Positions 20,333-27,573 of a stretch of DNA of 64,000 nt are shown piece by piece. The position numbers and the translations under genes are program-made. Below the pieces are notes generated by a model. The model made no database searches. It saw nothing but the letters and a program-made list of their open reading frames with translations, and was not told where the DNA came from. The first letter of the stretch is position 1. Each line of letters starts with the position of its first letter. The stretch spans positions 1 through 64,000 of the forward strand of contig NZ_JXDG01000004.1 of assembly GCF_000820515.1 (NCBI RefSeq), read 5' to 3'. The DNA comes from Pseudomonas batumici. Its GTDB lineage: Bacteria; Pseudomonadota; Gammaproteobacteria; Pseudomonadales; Pseudomonadaceae.

Positions 20333-22276
20333 CTACACCTTGAAGCGCTCCACAAGGCGCTGCAACTGAGCGCCCAACTGGCTCAGTTGCAGGCTGGCGG
20401 CGGCGGTCTCGTCGCAAGCGCTGGCGGTCTGCTGTGACATGTCGCGCACATGCAGCACGCTGCGGCTGATCTGCTCGGCCACGACGCTCTGTTCTTCGCC
20501 TGCCGCCGCGATCTGCTCATTCATCCCGAGGATCTGCGACACGCTACGGCTGATGGCCTCCAGCTTGCCGCCGCTGTGGCGGCTCGACTCGACGCTGTTG
20601 CGAGTCAGCTTGCGGCTGCTGTCGAGCATGCCCGCGACCTGCTGGGTGCCGCCTTGCAAGGCCGCGATCAGCTCCTTGATCTCCTGGGCCGAGTCCTGGG
20701 TGCGTTGCGCCAGGCTGCGCACCTCATCGGCAACCACGGCGAAACCGCTCCCGGCCTCGCCGGCCCTGGCCGCCTCGATGGCGGCATTGAGGGCCAGCAG
20801 GTTGGTCTGCCGGGACACCGACTTGATCACGTCCAGTACGCTGCCGATCCGTTCGCTTTCCCGCTGGAGCCCGTCCATGGCCTGGGAGCAGAGCTGCATC
20901 TGTTGCTCGAGCTGTTCGATCTGCTCGATGGCATCGGCGACTGCACCATCACCGTCGCGGGCCTGCTGGTCGGCCTGGGTGGCTGCCAGGGAGGCGGCGT
21001 CGGCGTGACGGGCCACCTCCCGCACGCTGGCGGTCATCTGTTTCATGGCGGCGGCCACTTGCTCGGTAGCGGCGTTCTGGCTGCTGACGCTGGCATCGGT
21101 CTGTTCGGTGCTGGTCGACAGGTGCTCGGCGGCGCTCGCCACCCGGGAAGCGCTGGTGCCAATGCCACGAATCAGTTCCCGCAATCCGAGGGTCATGCCT
21201 TGCATGGCCTGCTGCAACTGGCCGAGCTCGTCGCGGCGATCGACCGCCACATCGCGGCTCAGGTCGCCGGCGGCGATGTGGCGCGCCAGCTTCAGGCTGC
21301 GCGACAGCGGGATCAGCAACTGGCGGCTGAGGAGCCAGGCGGCGAGGCTGGCGATCAACCAGGCCAGCAGGGCTATTTTCGCCAGCATCCATTTGGCCGC
21401 CTGCGCCTGACGGTCGCGGGTCTGGGTCTGGCTGCGGCTCAGTTCCTCGTTGCCGGCCAGCAGCCTGTCGCCCAATCCTTCCATGACGTTGTGAGCGGCT
21501 TCGGCGAGTAGTTGTGCGTCCTTGAACTGCTGGAGCGCCTCGCGATAGTGGCGCAGCTCCACCAGCATGCGCTTGTGGTCGTCGGCCAGGGCCGGGGTCA
21601 GTGGCATCACTTGTGCCTCGAGTTGCCCCAGGCGGTCGATCGCCTTCAGCGCCTGCTCCGAATAAGCCTGCAGCGAATCGGACAGATAAGCCGGTGCCTG
21701 GATGCTGGCGTGGGTGTCGTTGATCAGTTGACGCAGCGCTTCGACCCGTTTGAGCGGCGCCTGCCACTGCAGGTCCTGGGTGTTTTTGCTCGCCTCGCGC
21801 AGTTGATGGGCTTCGAAGCGGGCCACCGCCTGCGTGGCCTGGATCACGCCGGCATTCATCCGCTTGCGGGCGCGTTCGCGGTCGCGAAGGCTTTCATCGA
21901 GATCGTCGAGGGTGGTCTGGAAACCCTGGATCGCCTGTTGCTGGTCGTTCAGGACCTGTCGGTCGCTCGGGTCCGGCAGGCGTGGCAGAAGCCCGCTCAA
22001 GAGCTTCTCGATGCCCGCCAGTTGGCGCGTGATCCGGGTGCGGCTCTGTGGGTCGTTCAGCACCCGGAAGGCGATGCGGTCGGCGCGCATGTCGCTGGTG
22101 AGACGGCTGAGCCTGGCAATGCTCGAGAGCGTTTGCGAGCGCTCTATGGTGGTGCCCAGGGCGTGCCAGCCGGTCAGGGTGACCCCCAGGGTCAAGAGCA
22201 GTACGAGGCCGAAGCCCAGGGCCAGTTTGAAGCGGATACTGCGGTCGCGCAGTGCGCGGGTCAGCCAACGGAACAT
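20333..22276 (-). CDS. Methyl-accepting chemotaxis protein
   Basis: A 647-residue chemoreceptor. A first membrane segment (about residues 17-38) is followed by a roughly 250-residue, mostly helical periplasmic region whose length fits a helical bimodular (HBM) sensor as in McpS, then a second membrane segment near residue 300 ([20 protein letters not shown]), a HAMP domain ([15 protein letters not shown]) and the cytoplasmic signalling hairpin with its conserved tip [20 protein letters not shown]. There is no C-terminal CheR-binding pentapeptide. CAGGAG precedes the ATG. Ligand unknown. I recall the PAO1 equivalent as the direct neighbour of rsmE, which is not the case here. Confidence 0.92.
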   Translation of the reverse strand: MFRWLTRALRDRSIRFKLALGFGLVLLLTLGVTLTGWHALGTTIERSQTLSSIARLSRLTSDMRADRIAFRVLNDPQSRTRITRQLAGIEKLLSGLLPRLPDPSDRQVLNDQQQAIQGFQTTLDDLDESLRDRERARKRMNAGVIQATQAVARFEAHQLREASKNTQDLQWQAPLKRVEALRQLINDTHASIQAPAYLSDSLQAYSEQALKAIDRLGQLEAQVMPLTPALADDHKRMLVELRHYREALQQFKDAQLLAEAAHNVMEGLGDRLLAGNEELSRSQTQTRDRQAQAAKWMLAKIALLAWLIASLAAWLLSRQLLIPLSRSLKLARHIAAGDLSRDVAVDRRDELGQLQQAMQGMTLGLRELIRGIGTSASRVASAAEHLSTSTEQTDASVSSQNAATEQVAAAMKQMTASVREVARHADAASLAATQADQQARDGDGAVADAIEQIEQLEQQMQLCSQAMDGLQRESERIGSVLDVIKSVSRQTNLLALNAAIEAARAGEAGSGFAVVADEVRSLAQRTQDSAQEIKELIAALQGGTQQVAGMLDSSRKLTRNSVESSRHSGGKLEAISRSVSQILGMNEQIAAAGEEQSVVAEQISRSVLHVRDMSQQTASACDETAAASLQLSQLGAQLQRLVERFKV

Positions 22277-22415
22277 GGTGAATCTCCTGCCAAACAGATG
22301 AGTCCATGGCCCTCACGCGCAAATGCGTGGGGCATGTCCTCTCATCGGCTTGGCGGCGGGAGACGCGACCTGAATGGGCTGTAGGGTAATTCTTTGAAAT
22401 ATGAAGGTTTTTACG

Positions 22416-22435
22416 CTCGACCAACCCAGGTCGAG
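22416..22435 (-). other. Hairpin at the 3' end of the RiPP-like locus
   Basis: CTCGACC and GGTCGAG form a 7-bp stem with a six-base loop starting one base after the stop codon of the fusion gene. It lacks a U-run in the minus direction, so it may mark the 3' end of the message rather than being a classical terminator. Confidence 0.45.
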
Positions 22436-22436
22436 A

Positions 22437-24410
22437 TCACCCTCCTACCCCATTGACCAGAAACACCGGTTCCTCCAGATAGTCGAGTCCCAGTCGGTTT
22501 TCGAACAGTTCATCGCGTAACGCCGCGGTGGTGAAACTGCCCAGGCCCAGGGCGGTGGCGACCAGTGAAAAGGTCTGGCTCAAATGCCCGGCATCCATCA
22601 GCGCCACCCGCAGTGCCCGGCTGAACGCGTATTTCCAGGCCATTCGTTCGACCCGCGCCGTGGAAACAAACACCGCTGCGGCGTCCCTGATCCACGGCTG
22701 CTCACCGCAGGCCTCGCAGATCCAGGCTCGCGGATCTTCCAGGGAAATCAGCTCAAGCCCATGGCGGCGTACCGAGTAGTGATAGAGGCCGCGTTCGAAA
22801 CCTTGCACATTCATCAGCACCGCATACACCTCGGTGCCTTGCAACGAACCGCCGGCCGGTGAGGTTTTCTTCAGGAAATAGTCGCCCATGCGGTTCTGTT
22901 CCATGACAGTTGCGCCCCAGGTGTAGTAGAGCAACAGGGACAGTTGCTGAGCGCTCAACGGCTGGTCACTGAAGGTTCGCGTCGTGCGGCGATTGCACAG
23001 CGAATCGAGCAACGTCGCTTGAGCGGTCGCGCCGGAAGGCACCAGCAGCGGGTTCTCCAGGGGAATGAACGGATGGGAGAAATAGTCCTTGAACGCCGAC
23101 GGCTGACGTTGCTCCGAGGCCTTGTGCTCAAGCTCGGTTTCCAGATCGCTGACGCTGATGTAGGGCGTGTGCAGCCCGGTCCGGGTGCTCAGGTAAAACT
23201 CCAGCGCGGCGTCCCAATGGGTCCAGAGCTCGAGTGGCGGGTTGCGCTCATCGCCGGTGGCCGTGTCCGATGGCGTTGCGACCGGCAGTAGCACACCGTG
23301 GCTGATCAGTGCCCGCAGGAACGCCAGGTTCTCACCCTGTGTGGGACTCTGCAAAACACCCGGCAGCAACAAGGCACTGGCCAGCGTCTGGGGACTCAGG
23401 AAATGGCGCAGCAACGGCAGAAACGTCACACCAAACTCCAGGCTCAGATCCCGCTGCCGATCGCGGATAAAGAACGACGCCGAGCCAACACTGAGCCAGG
23501 TGCTTTCCCTGAGCTTCAACAGGGCTTTTGCCCCCTGCTCGAATTGTGTTTGTGCCTCCTGCCGGTCGCAGCCCCGCCAGAACAAGGCTCTGGGCCGAAG
23601 GGATTTGATGGCCGTGATCAACGTCAACAGTTCTGCGTCATCGGCTTTTTGCGAAATATCCCACTCCAAGGTGATCGCTTTCACCGGTGAGGAGGCGAGC
23701 AACTGACGCAAGATGTCCCAATCCCGCTGCGGATCGCCGATGTGTATTTCAATCAGTCGGTCCAGCGGCAATGAGCGCAAGTAGTCGTTCAGGTCGTAAC
23801 CCAGGGTTCTGGCGGTGGTGATCGCGCTGTCGAGGTCCAGCAGGAAGCCCGAGCCGCTGCGCTCGACCACGCGGGAGATGAACTCGCCTTCGGATTGCGC
23901 CTGGGCATCGTGCAACGAAAACAACCGCGGCGCGTTTTCCAGCACCAGCGGCGTTGCCGTGAGTTCACGCAATTCAATGGCGTTGGCCACCACCGTGTCG
24001 GCCACCTCCTGGGCCAGGCTCGGCAAGATGAAATGCTGAGTGTCTCCGCCCTGAAAGCGCGACCAGGAAATATGCTCGGCCAGCCAGGGCGAACGGGTTT
24101 TGTCGCACAGTCGCCGAGTCATTTGCAGATACTCGCGGTCCATCGCGATGCCCACGCTGCCCAGGGACAAACTGGAAGAATGCAGCAAGCTCGGCACCCG
24201 GGCGCCGAGCTCAATCAGGCGAGGCTCCAGAATGCAGTGCGTCGGTTGAAACTCGACGTAATCGAAGTGCGGCAAACCCTCGGTGAGAATCCGTTCGACA
24301 GTCCGGTCGAGCCCCGCCTCCGATAATTCATCCTGAGCGGAGCGCCGTGGCAAATGGTATTCCAGCCCGACTCCGGCCTCGGGAAAGTTCGAAGCATCAA
24401 ACATCGTCAT
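22437..24410 (-). CDS. Fusion of DUF692/MNIO iron oxidase and SagB/ThcOx-type FMN dehydrogenase
   Basis: A 657-residue two-enzyme protein; AAGGAGG lies 5 bases before the ATG. Residues about 10-295 are a DUF692 TIM barrel of the multinuclear non-haem iron oxidase type: VGLEYH, LLHSSSLSLGS (His77), LAEHISWS (His113), LVLENAP (Glu158), LLDLDSA (Asp192/194), EIHIGD (His223). The usual second His of the HxAGH motif is missing. Residues about 300-395 form a helical linker with a winged-helix look (FLRALISHGVLLP). Residues about 395-657 are a SagB-like nitroreductase domain: WTHWDAALEFYLSTRTG, FMN-binding RRTTRTFS (474-481), SPAGGSLQGTEVY, GLYHY and the Lys593-Tyr594 pair known to matter in azoline dehydrogenases. 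MNIO enzymes oxidise RiPP precursors; SagB domains usually dehydrogenate YcaO-made azolines, but no YcaO is present. Probably acts on the peptide encoded at 26188-26445. Chemistry unknown. Confidence 0.85.
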   Translation of the reverse strand: MTMFDASNFPEAGVGLEYHLPRRSAQDELSEAGLDRTVERILTEGLPHFDYVEFQPTHCILEPRLIELGARVPSLLHSSSLSLGSVGIAMDREYLQMTRRLCDKTRSPWLAEHISWSRFQGGDTQHFILPSLAQEVADTVVANAIELRELTATPLVLENAPRLFSLHDAQAQSEGEFISRVVERSGSGFLLDLDSAITTARTLGYDLNDYLRSLPLDRLIEIHIGDPQRDWDILRQLLASSPVKAITLEWDISQKADDAELLTLITAIKSLRPRALFWRGCDRQEAQTQFEQGAKALLKLRESTWLSVGSASFFIRDRQRDLSLEFGVTFLPLLRHFLSPQTLASALLLPGVLQSPTQGENLAFLRALISHGVLLPVATPSDTATGDERNPPLELWTHWDAALEFYLSTRTGLHTPYISVSDLETELEHKASEQRQPSAFKDYFSHPFIPLENPLLVPSGATAQATLLDSLCNRRTTRTFSDQPLSAQQLSLLLYYTWGATVMEQNRMGDYFLKKTSPAGGSLQGTEVYAVLMNVQGFERGLYHYSVRRHGLELISLEDPRAWICEACGEQPWIRDAAAVFVSTARVERMAWKYAFSRALRVALMDAGHLSQTFSLVATALGLGSFTTAALRDELFENRLGLDYLEEPVFLVNGVGG

Positions 24411-24426
24411 GCTCGCCTCCTTGGCT

Positions 24427-25584
24427 TCAAGCGGTCAGCCCCAGCAACTGTCCATCCCCCGCCGATCTCGATATCACCAATAGTCCGGCGTGTTGACTTT
24501 CCAGTGCCCTGACTTCTTTGGCCAGGTTCTCCAGAAGCTGGCGTCCCTGGGGGGTGAAATCAGCGCTGGCTTCGAAATCCGGCAATGCCTTGATCAAACC
24601 TTGCAGGATGAACACCAGGCGGCTCTGAGCCCGTTGCAGCTCACGGGGTGGGTACGAGTGAACCCGCCCCAGGTATTTGACCAACGCGATGTAGACGAAA
24701 AACGCATGGAAATAGCCATAGAAATCACGTTTCTGTCCTGACCACGGCAAGGTGAACGACGCCTCGCGAGAGGCCTCTTCCTTGACCACCGGGCACACTT
24801 CGACAATGTTATAGAGCAACTGATGAGTGGCCTCATGCACCAGTGACTCTTCCAGGTCGAGTATCGAATCATCCCGGTTCGATAGGAGGATGACGCTGGT
24901 GAAACGCGAAGCCGAACAGCTTCGAAATGAACCGTCGGGCAAATAACAGATAGACTTGACCAGTTTTCTGAACTGCTCACGGCAGGCGGGCCATGTGCGT
25001 TCTATCCGCAACAAGGCAATATTCACCACATCGCAAAAGAAATTCACGGAATGACCATTGCGCTGCAATTGTTTACGGGTCGCTTCATCTTCCGGAAACT
25101 CATAACTGGGAGGTGCCACCCTCGCCACCAGCGGGTCGACATCGAACCGATACACCGGGGGGCAATAATCGTTCGTACGAGCACGGTCGGTTGTTTTCAC
25201 GCGGAGCAACATGTGTGGAAACTCGAGCAACATGTTTTCCAGCGCCTGTGTATCCGCCACCTTTTTTGTGATGATCAGGTTGACATGATGAGTGGTCAAT
25301 ACCTGCCACACTTGAAACACCGGGTCATTAATGATCAAACGCTGTTCGTGGCTCGGAGGCACGATAAGATTGAACGCCTGCTCGAAAAAATCCGCCAAAT
25401 GCGGAGCCTGGGGAAACAGTTGAAAAAGCTCGGTGTACAGCTCAACAAAATTTGTGTAGCGATTTTGACTGACACGTTCCAGTAATGCTTCAAATCGTGA
25501 ATGATCTGCATCTGGCAGGAAGGTCGTGCCCTGAAATAAATCGTCGACGGATAGCTCATGCAGACCACTGTTCCCGATGTCCAT
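24427..25584 (-). CDS. HExxH-motif putative peptide-modifying protein (TIGR04267-like)
   Basis: A 385-residue soluble protein. The hallmark is LVHEATHQLLYN (His250, Glu251, His254), followed by LPW at 279-281 and FYGYFHAFF, whose His293 is the likely third metal ligand. This order (HExxH, then PW and a downstream His in a helix) fits the HEXXH-motif proteins found beside RiPP precursors; some members have been reported as alpha-ketoglutarate/iron-dependent peptide beta-hydroxylases rather than proteases. The N-terminal 240 residues show no motif I can name. There is no signal peptide, so it is cytoplasmic. It lies 14 bases after the GNAT gene and 16 before the fusion gene. Base composition looks lower in GC than the flanking core genes. 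Confidence 0.75.
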   Translation of the reverse strand: MDIGNSGLHELSVDDLFQGTTFLPDADHSRFEALLERVSQNRYTNFVELYTELFQLFPQAPHLADFFEQAFNLIVPPSHEQRLIINDPVFQVWQVLTTHHVNLIITKKVADTQALENMLLEFPHMLLRVKTTDRARTNDYCPPVYRFDVDPLVARVAPPSYEFPEDEATRKQLQRNGHSVNFFCDVVNIALLRIERTWPACREQFRKLVKSICYLPDGSFRSCSASRFTSVILLSNRDDSILDLEESLVHEATHQLLYNIVEVCPVVKEEASREASFTLPWSGQKRDFYGYFHAFFVYIALVKYLGRVHSYPPRELQRAQSRLVFILQGLIKALPDFEASADFTPQGRQLLENLAKEVRALESQHAGLLVISRSAGDGQLLGLTA

Positions 25585-25598
25585 TTTTCAACTTTCCC

Positions 25599-26075
25599 TC
25601 AGGTAGACGGTAACGGCTTCGCCATCGTCAGACTGGCGATGCCATAACCCAGTTGTTCATAAAGTCGACGCGCCGCAGCGTTGGAACCAAAGACATGCAG
25701 TCGCACTTCTTCGCATCCTGCCTGGCGTGCCCATGACTCAAGGGCCAGCAGTGATTGTCTGGCATAACCCTGGCGACGCTCTCCAGGGTCAATGTAAATA
25801 TCCAGAATGAAGGCGATCTTGCCGACACCGGCGTATCGTTCGACCACCCATAATTCGCCAATACGATGCTCTTGGGTCTTGATCACCCAGAGTTGGTTGT
25901 CTTCAGTCAGTCGTCCTTGCGGCAACAATTGCTCGAAGACGCTTCGTGCCTTTTGCGACGCTTGCACCCGGGTCCATTCGCCCGCGGCAACCATACCGTC
26001 GCTATATTCAGCAACCGCTCTTTCGGCGAACCTGATAAAGTCCGCGTCATCCATGGGAGCCAAGGTGACAGACAT
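25599..26075 (-). CDS. GNAT-family N-acetyltransferase
   Basis: A 158-residue single-domain acetyltransferase. The acetyl-CoA loop is RRQGYA in IYIDPGERRQGYARQSLLALESWA, and the C-terminal motif is RLHVFGSNAAARRLYEQLGY. It resembles small-molecule or protein N-acetyltransferases in general; the substrate is not readable from sequence. As the second gene of the RiPP-like locus it could acetylate the modified peptide (N-terminus or Lys) or protect the producer. The start has only a weak GGAG. It is separated from the precursor gene by 112 bases holding a hairpin. Confidence 0.85.
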   Translation of the reverse strand: MSVTLAPMDDADFIRFAERAVAEYSDGMVAAGEWTRVQASQKARSVFEQLLPQGRLTEDNQLWVIKTQEHRIGELWVVERYAGVGKIAFILDIYIDPGERRQGYARQSLLALESWARQAGCEEVRLHVFGSNAAARRLYEQLGYGIASLTMAKPLPST

Positions 26076-26138
26076 GTGTCATTCACTCCGCACTCGACCG
26101 CTTCGTCTCATGACGGTTCATAAAGCCATTCGACGTAC

Positions 26139-26163
26139 CCCCAGAAAGACTCATCTTTCGGGG
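26139..26163 (-). other. Hairpin between precursor gene and downstream enzyme genes
   Basis: On the minus strand CCCC-GAAAG pairs with CTTTC-(bulged T)-GGGG around the loop ATGAGT, 9 base pairs in total. There is no U-run after it. Hairpins placed just after a RiPP precursor gene often protect or partly terminate the message so that the peptide is made in excess over the enzymes; that role is inferred here. Confidence 0.55.
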
Positions 26164-26187
26164 CACGCCAAATGGCATCAGCGGTGG

Positions 26188-26445
26188 TTAATCCATCCGC
26201 GCTTGTTGCTGCTGGGTATCAAATATGGCACGCGTCCCCAGGCTGTTTCGGATACCGGAAGAGGCGACTGTCAGCTGTGCGGCATTAATTCCTTTGACCG
26301 CCGCGACTTCATCAGTGCTTAAATGCACGCCGATACTCTTGGCTGCAGCAACAGGATCGCTCTGCAGAGCACTGGCAAATTGTTCATCCATCACGGCACG
26401 TCCAACTACCGTGGCCAAACGCTCCTGATTGACTTTATTGCTCAT
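26188..26445 (-). CDS. Putative RiPP precursor peptide with Nif11/NHLP-like leader
   Basis: An 85-residue peptide; AAGGAG lies 7 bases before the ATG at 26445, so longer in-frame starts up to 26538 are rejected. Residues 8-53 look like a leader of the Nif11/NHLP or Franean1_4349 kind: a helical QERLATVVGRAVMDEQF, then ALQSDPVAAAKSIGV and LSTDEVAAVKGI. The remaining part (about 54-85) is a candidate core rich in Ser, Thr, Asn, Ile and Gln, with RNSLGTRAIFDT, four consecutive Gln and a C-terminal Met-Asp. It contains no Cys, so thiazole, lanthionine or thiooxazole chemistry is excluded. No GG cleavage site is present. It is first in the locus and has the strongest ribosome-binding site. Confidence 0.75.
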   Translation of the reverse strand: MSNKVNQERLATVVGRAVMDEQFASALQSDPVAAAKSIGVHLSTDEVAAVKGINAAQLTVASSGIRNSLGTRAIFDTQQQQARMD

Positions 26446-26865
26446 GGTACTTCTCCTTGTTGTTTCGACACGCGAAAAATGCCCCCTGACGAAGCCTGAA
26501 AACTTCCTTGTCCGTCCTGAGGACTTTGAATATAGCAAGGCCGCTGTTCTTTTCCAGTCATAACCCTATCCCCCTTTAAACCGTTTCACGATAATGGGGT
26601 TTGAGGAGTAATGGACCAAAAAAACAACGTAAGCCCTGTATTTCGGGTTGGGAAACAGCGGAATAGGGGCAGTGAACAACTATCGGCTTATTACTAAAAA
26701 ACTGCGCGATTCAGACGTGTCCTATATCTAATTCCAGGAAGCTCGCCTGTACCGATAGTCCTATATTTTTATAGGCTCTTATCAATGTCGCTTAAATAAA
26801 CGCTATTAAGTCAGAGCGCCGGAAACGACGCTCGGTCAGGCAGGCAATGGATAGCCCGGAAATAC
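26446..26865. other. AT-rich non-coding region upstream of the precursor gene
   Basis: These 420 bases lie between the rsmE stop and the precursor start. Visible structure: a perfect palindrome CCTATA-TTTT-TATAGG (26760-26775); a 9-base direct repeat GTCCTATAT (26719 and 26758); an inverted pair ACTATCGG (26679-26686) and CCGATAGT (26752-26759). A plus-strand ORF of 28 codons (26611-26697, MDQKNNVSPV...) has GAGGAG just 2 bases before its ATG and may be chance. I see no REP element, RNA gene or transposon remnant. The composition is visibly richer in A+T than the flanking genes. Confidence 0.6.
26529..26557 (-). promoter_or_regulatory. Candidate promoter of the precursor operon
   Basis: On the minus strand GCTATATTC contains a TATATT -10-like box (26529-26534), about 80 bases before the precursor ATG. 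No good TTGACA is found 17 bases upstream (CTGGAA), which together with the CTATATT core would suit a sigma-S-type promoter. This is a pattern-level guess. Confidence 0.3.
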
Positions 26866-27573
26866 TCAGAACAGGCGGGCGAGCAGGGCGGTCACGGCGG
26901 TCTCGACCCGCAGGATGCGTTCGCCGAGCTGTACCGGTTGCAGCCCGGCCTTGCCCAGCAGGTCGATCTCGTAGGGAATCCAGCCGCCTTCCGGGCCGAT
27001 GGCCAGGGTCACCGGCTCATCCAGGCCACGTGGGCAGGGCGGGTAGTTGCCGGGATGGCCAACCAGGCCGAGGGTGCCGGCGCTGATGGCCGGCAGACGG
27101 TCCTCGACGAAGGGCTTGAAGCGCTTCTCGATGATGACTTCCGGCAGAACGGTGTCGCGGGTCTGCTCCAGCCCGAGGATCAGTTGCTCACGAATCGCCT
27201 CGGGCTCCAGGAACGGCGTCTGCCAGAAGCTCTTTTCCACGCGGTAGCTGTTCACCAGCACCACCTTGGGCACACCCAGGGTGGCGACGGTCTGGAACAC
27301 CCGCCGGAGCATTTTCGGGCGCGGCAGGGCCAGCACCAGGGTCAGCGGCAGTTTCGCCGGTGGCGCTCGATCCAGGCTGACCCGCAGCTCGGCCTCGTTG
27401 GCGTCCAGGCGCAGCACCTCGGCGCTGCCCATCAGGCCGCCGATACGCCCCACCCGCAGGCTGTCGCCCACCGCCACCCGGTGGACTTCCTGCATATGGG
27501 TCAGGCGCCGGTCGCGCAGCACGACGAGGTCGGCCGCGATGAAGTCGGCCTCCTCCAATAGCAGCAGGTTCAC
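26866..27573 (-). CDS. rsmE: 16S rRNA (uracil1498-N3)-methyltransferase
   Basis: A 235-residue SPOUT methyltransferase that methylates U1498 of 16S rRNA. The N-terminal PUA-like part has [21 protein letters not shown]; the C-terminal SAM-binding knot has [17 protein letters not shown] and [17 protein letters not shown], both diagnostic. It overlaps the tatC stop by 4 bases and is the last gene of the tat-containing run. Confidence 0.96.
   Translation of the reverse strand: MNLLLLEEADFIAADLVVLRDRRLTHMQEVHRVAVGDSLRVGRIGGLMGSAEVLRLDANEAELRVSLDRAPPAKLPLTLVLALPRPKMLRRVFQTVATLGVPKVVLVNSYRVEKSFWQTPFLEPEAIREQLILGLEQTRDTVLPEVIIEKRFKPFVEDRLPAISAGTLGLVGHPGNYPPCPRGLDEPVTLAIGPEGGWIPYEIDLLGKAGLQPVQLGERILRVETAVTALLARLF

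Noticed and set aside
20333..22276. Chemoreceptor as part of the RiPP-like locus
   Set aside because: It is separated by 160 bases with a hairpin and has its own ribosome-binding site; from memory it is core next to rsmE in other pseudomonads.
25599..26075. GNAT as a ribosomal-protein acetyltransferase (RimI/RimJ type)
   Set aside because: Only the general acetyl-CoA motif is visible, and nothing in the context points to ribosomal substrates.
26446..26538. N-terminal extension of the precursor peptide to 116 residues
   Set aside because: The extension (Arg/Ser-rich) lacks a ribosome-binding site, whereas the ATG at 26445 has AAGGAG at ideal spacing and fits leader-peptide length.
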